The position numbers and the translations under genes were made by a program. This document shows positions 62,196-64,000 of a stretch of 64,000 nt of DNA, in pieces. Below the pieces are notes generated by a model. The model was not told the DNA's origin. It ran no database searches and worked only from the letters and a program-made list of their open reading frames with translations. This stretch comes from Arthrospiribacter ruber. Lineage in GTDB: Bacteria; Bacteroidota; Bacteroidia; Cytophagales; Cyclobacteriaceae. How positions within the stretch are numbered: the first letter of the stretch is position 1; each line of letters opens with the position of its first letter. The stretch covers positions 248,001 through 312,000 of the forward strand of contig NZ_RPHB01000004.1 in the NCBI RefSeq assembly GCF_019343195.1. The letters are read 5' to 3'.

Positions 62196-63749
62196 TTATT
62201 CTTTTTCCAAGATAATGCTGGAATATGCCGGTAAATGCAGTTCCCCTTCATCTTTACTGGCACCACCGTAATGGAAGATCATTTTCCCAAAATCTTCAGG
62301 CATAATTATCTTTTTGTCCTCATCTCCAAGATTGTGTACCACAAAAACCTGCTGGTCTTTATGATTTCTATAATAAGCCATCATGGATTGAGGCAGGTCA
62401 TTTTCATAAAGGTCCAAATCTCCCAAAGCCAGCGCTCTATTGGTATTTCTCAATTTGATGATTTCTTTATAATGATTGAAGTAACTGGTACTCATAGACT
62501 TTTGAATGGCTAACGGAGTCACCGTCTCATCTATAGAGTATTTGGGCTCAATCCATGAAGTACGGCCTTTGTCATTGGCTTCGATATCCCACAAGAAGGG
62601 TTCGCGGATATGTTCGTCCGGCTTTTTCCCTAACATCCCGATTTCTTCGCCATAATAAAGATATGGTGCCCCTGGCATGGTCATCAGGATATTGATGGCC
62701 TGTTTTAGTTTTCTCGGATTTTCATTAAGAGAATTCAATAACCTAGGCTGGTCATGATTGGATGAAAATGTCGCATCAATAAATTCATCAGTGATATCCT
62801 GATAAAAATCAAGAATTTCTTTCTGTCTTTTGGCGAGGAGCATCCCATCTTCCTTTTCATAACTTTCCAGTAAAGTATAATGAAAATCAAAATTGAACAA
62901 AGCCGGCAGCCCAGGAAGATAAGGGGCTACAATTTCCTTCATGTCATATACCTCACCTACCAGATAAACGTCCGGCTTGATAGCTTCCATCTTTTCTCTG
63001 AATTCTTTCCAAAAAGCATGATTATCCTCAGGCCTGTCGTCAGGGAAAATATGTTTGGCGGCATCCAATCTGAACCCATCTACACCCACTTCTTCCAGCC
63101 AAAATCTGCCAATATCATAAATTTCTTCTCTCACTTTGGGATTGTCAAAATTAAGGTCAGGCATACCCCCATAGAAAAACCCATAATAATAGTCCTCTCC
63201 TATTCCCGGATCATGCCACTGTTGTATGTTATCAGAGTCCAATGTTATAGTCTTCTTATTGATGAAGTCAGCTATGGTATCCTTTTGTGCCCACACATAA
63301 TAATCCCTATAGGGATTGTCCCTGCTCTTTTTGGATTCCAAAAACCACGGGTGCTCGCTGCTGGTGTGATTGATAATCATATCGATGACTATTTTGATAT
63401 CCTTTTTATGGGCTTCTTCAATAAGCTTCTTGAAATCTTCCAGCGTGCCATAATCCGGGTGAATATCCTTGTAGTCTGTCACATCATATTTGTGATAACT
63501 GGGCGAAGGCATTACCGGCATAAACCAAATGGCATTGGCACCCAATTCCTTTACGTGCTCAAGCTTTTTGATCACACCATTGATATCCCCTATTCCGTCA
63601 CCATCTGTATCATAAAAAGATTGGATAAAAATCTCGTAGGTGATTCCGGCATGCGGCCAGTGATTTTCTATTTTATTGCCTTTCTGATTGGAACAGGCTG
63701 CTGCAATCAACACCACTAAAAGGATTAAAGGGTTTTTAATTTTTTTCAT
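62196..63749 (-). CDS. GH13 alpha-glucan hydrolase lipoprotein
   Basis: 517 residues with a lipoprotein signal (NPLILLVVLIAAAC). The catalytic (beta/alpha)8 barrel starts with YEIFIQSFYDTDGDGIGD, which includes the Ca-binding DxDxDG. Conserved GH13 regions follow: DMIINHTS (region I), GVDGFRLDAAKH (region II, Asp nucleophile), LVGEVYD (region III, Glu acid) and FSSNHDQPR (region IV, Asp). The C-terminal domain is beta-rich. It is a surface alpha-amylase or oligo-alpha-glucosidase; specificity is unclear. It converges on pfkA. Confidence 0.92.
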   Translation of the reverse strand: MKKIKNPLILLVVLIAAACSNQKGNKIENHWPHAGITYEIFIQSFYDTDGDGIGDINGVIKKLEHVKELGANAIWFMPVMPSPSYHKYDVTDYKDIHPDYGTLEDFKKLIEEAHKKDIKIVIDMIINHTSSEHPWFLESKKSRDNPYRDYYVWAQKDTIADFINKKTITLDSDNIQQWHDPGIGEDYYYGFFYGGMPDLNFDNPKVREEIYDIGRFWLEEVGVDGFRLDAAKHIFPDDRPEDNHAFWKEFREKMEAIKPDVYLVGEVYDMKEIVAPYLPGLPALFNFDFHYTLLESYEKEDGMLLAKRQKEILDFYQDITDEFIDATFSSNHDQPRLLNSLNENPRKLKQAINILMTMPGAPYLYYGEEIGMLGKKPDEHIREPFLWDIEANDKGRTSWIEPKYSIDETVTPLAIQKSMSTSYFNHYKEIIKLRNTNRALALGDLDLYENDLPQSMMAYYRNHKDQQVFVVHNLGDEDKKIIMPEDFGKMIFHYGGASKDEGELHLPAYSSIILEKE

Positions 63750-63894
63750 GCTTCAATAGTAAGATGGTAATTATTATCCCATTTATTGATGAAATGTAAA
63801 CTATCAGGTTACGGAATGATCCCATTTGGAATTCATGCAAATTAGTCGGGGTGTGGCATAAGTTTGCACACTTATTCTATTCGATACAATAAAA

Positions 63895-63924
63895 GCAAAA
63901 AGTCACCTTAAAGTGACTTTTTGC
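63895..63924 (-). terminator. Intrinsic terminator of the gene at the right edge
   Basis: Perfect 12-bp stem GCAAAAAGTCAC, loop CTTAAA, GTGACTTTTTGC, just downstream of the leftward stop at 63943. Between this and the GH13 start (63750-63894) nothing else is recognisable. Confidence 0.8.
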
Positions 63925-63942
63925 CTAAAAATCAAATTTTTG

Positions 63943-64000
63943 TTAATTCCGACCTATGGCATTTAGCATATCAAAAGCCAATTCCAGTCTCTTGTTGAAA
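63943..64000 (-). CDS. C-terminal end of an unidentified leftward gene (truncated by window edge)
   Basis: A leftward reading frame enters from the right edge and ends at TAA (63943-63945), giving the tail FNKRLELAFDMLNAIGRN. Only 18 residues are visible, too few to name a family. A perfect terminator 19 nt further on supports this being a real gene end. By position upstream of a GH13 lipoprotein it could belong to a glycan-use locus, but nothing in the visible tail shows this. Confidence 0.55.
   Translation of the reverse strand, partial: FNKRLELAFDMLNAIGRN

Noticed and set aside
9651-63924. Similar AAAGTCACCTT hairpins at 9651-9686 and 63895-63924, possibly a repeat family
   Set aside because: Both are simple intrinsic terminators with different loops; similarity is limited to the stem core and is likely chance.
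1-64000. CRISPR arrays, insertion sequences, or rRNA/tRNA genes
   Set aside because: No regularly spaced direct repeats, transposase-like genes with terminal repeats, or RNA gene signatures were seen.

Overview
This is an AT-rich chromosomal window from a member of the Bacteroidota, most likely order Cytophagales and plausibly family Cyclobacteriaceae. The family-level placement is inference from gene content. Lineage markers include a BlaI/BlaR1 pair whose metalloprotease carries a TonB-like tail, OmpA proteins with PD40 propeller repeats, DUF4301 and DUF5777 proteins, TlpA-type thioredoxin lipoproteins, and TAnnTTTG-type -7 promoter elements. There are no rRNA or tRNA genes, insertion sequences, prophage or CRISPR arrays. 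It is a dense stretch of core and housekeeping genes with many ATGA-type overlaps and convergent genes that share bidirectional terminators.

Layout. 0-6.6 kb: end of a PfkB sugar kinase, then a mostly leftward run (OmpA/PD40 protein, deoxyhypusine-synthase-like enzyme, OmpH-like lipoprotein, small membrane protein, histone-deacetylase-like hydrolase), an AlbA_2-domain protein and a holin-family membrane protein. 6.8-14 kb: acyl-CoA desaturase, BlaI/BlaR1, agmatinase-family hydrolase, SixA phosphatase, topA. 14.2-20.4 kb: an overlapping operon of membrane protein, sirtuin and flavin monooxygenase, then a TPR lipoprotein, dapD, a glycosyltransferase and a small exported protein. 20.4-20.7 kb: an unusual intergenic region with DnaA-box-like 9-mers and two 16-bp palindromes in front of a DtxR/MntR-type regulator. 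21.4-31 kb: a leftward block for sugar modification and fatty-acid catabolism (AGE epimerase, GMC oxidoreductase, fadD, acyl-CoA dehydrogenase, M28 peptidase, exported protein, thioesterase).

31-35.8 kb: pxpABC (5-oxoprolinase) coupled to a CPBP membrane protease, then DUF4301. 36-41 kb: WYL regulator, a polytopic PMT-like glycosyltransferase, a Rieske/YceI/DUF5777 operon and a membrane-anchored hypothetical protein. 41.5-49 kb: smc, a low-complexity helical protein, a TlpA lipoprotein and an ABC exporter. 49-57 kb: ceramidase-like lipoprotein, DinB-like protein, then YfhO membrane protein, glycosyltransferase, FkbM methyltransferase and flippase, which look like a small surface-glycan cluster. 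57.6-64 kb: universal stress protein, an ECF sigma/putative anti-sigma/Spy-like operon, mscL, overlapping mgsA-pfkA, a GH13 lipoprotein and the end of one more leftward gene.

No obviously new defence or mobile system is present. The points most worth checking are the regulatory/DnaA-box region at 20.4-20.7 kb, an 18-nt element shared by two distant promoters (45.8 and 57.5 kb), the sugar-nucleotidyltransferase-like motif order in DUF4301, the CPBP protease locked into the 5-oxoprolinase operon, the mgsA-pfkA overlap, and a 551-bp gene-free stretch at 57.1-57.6 kb.
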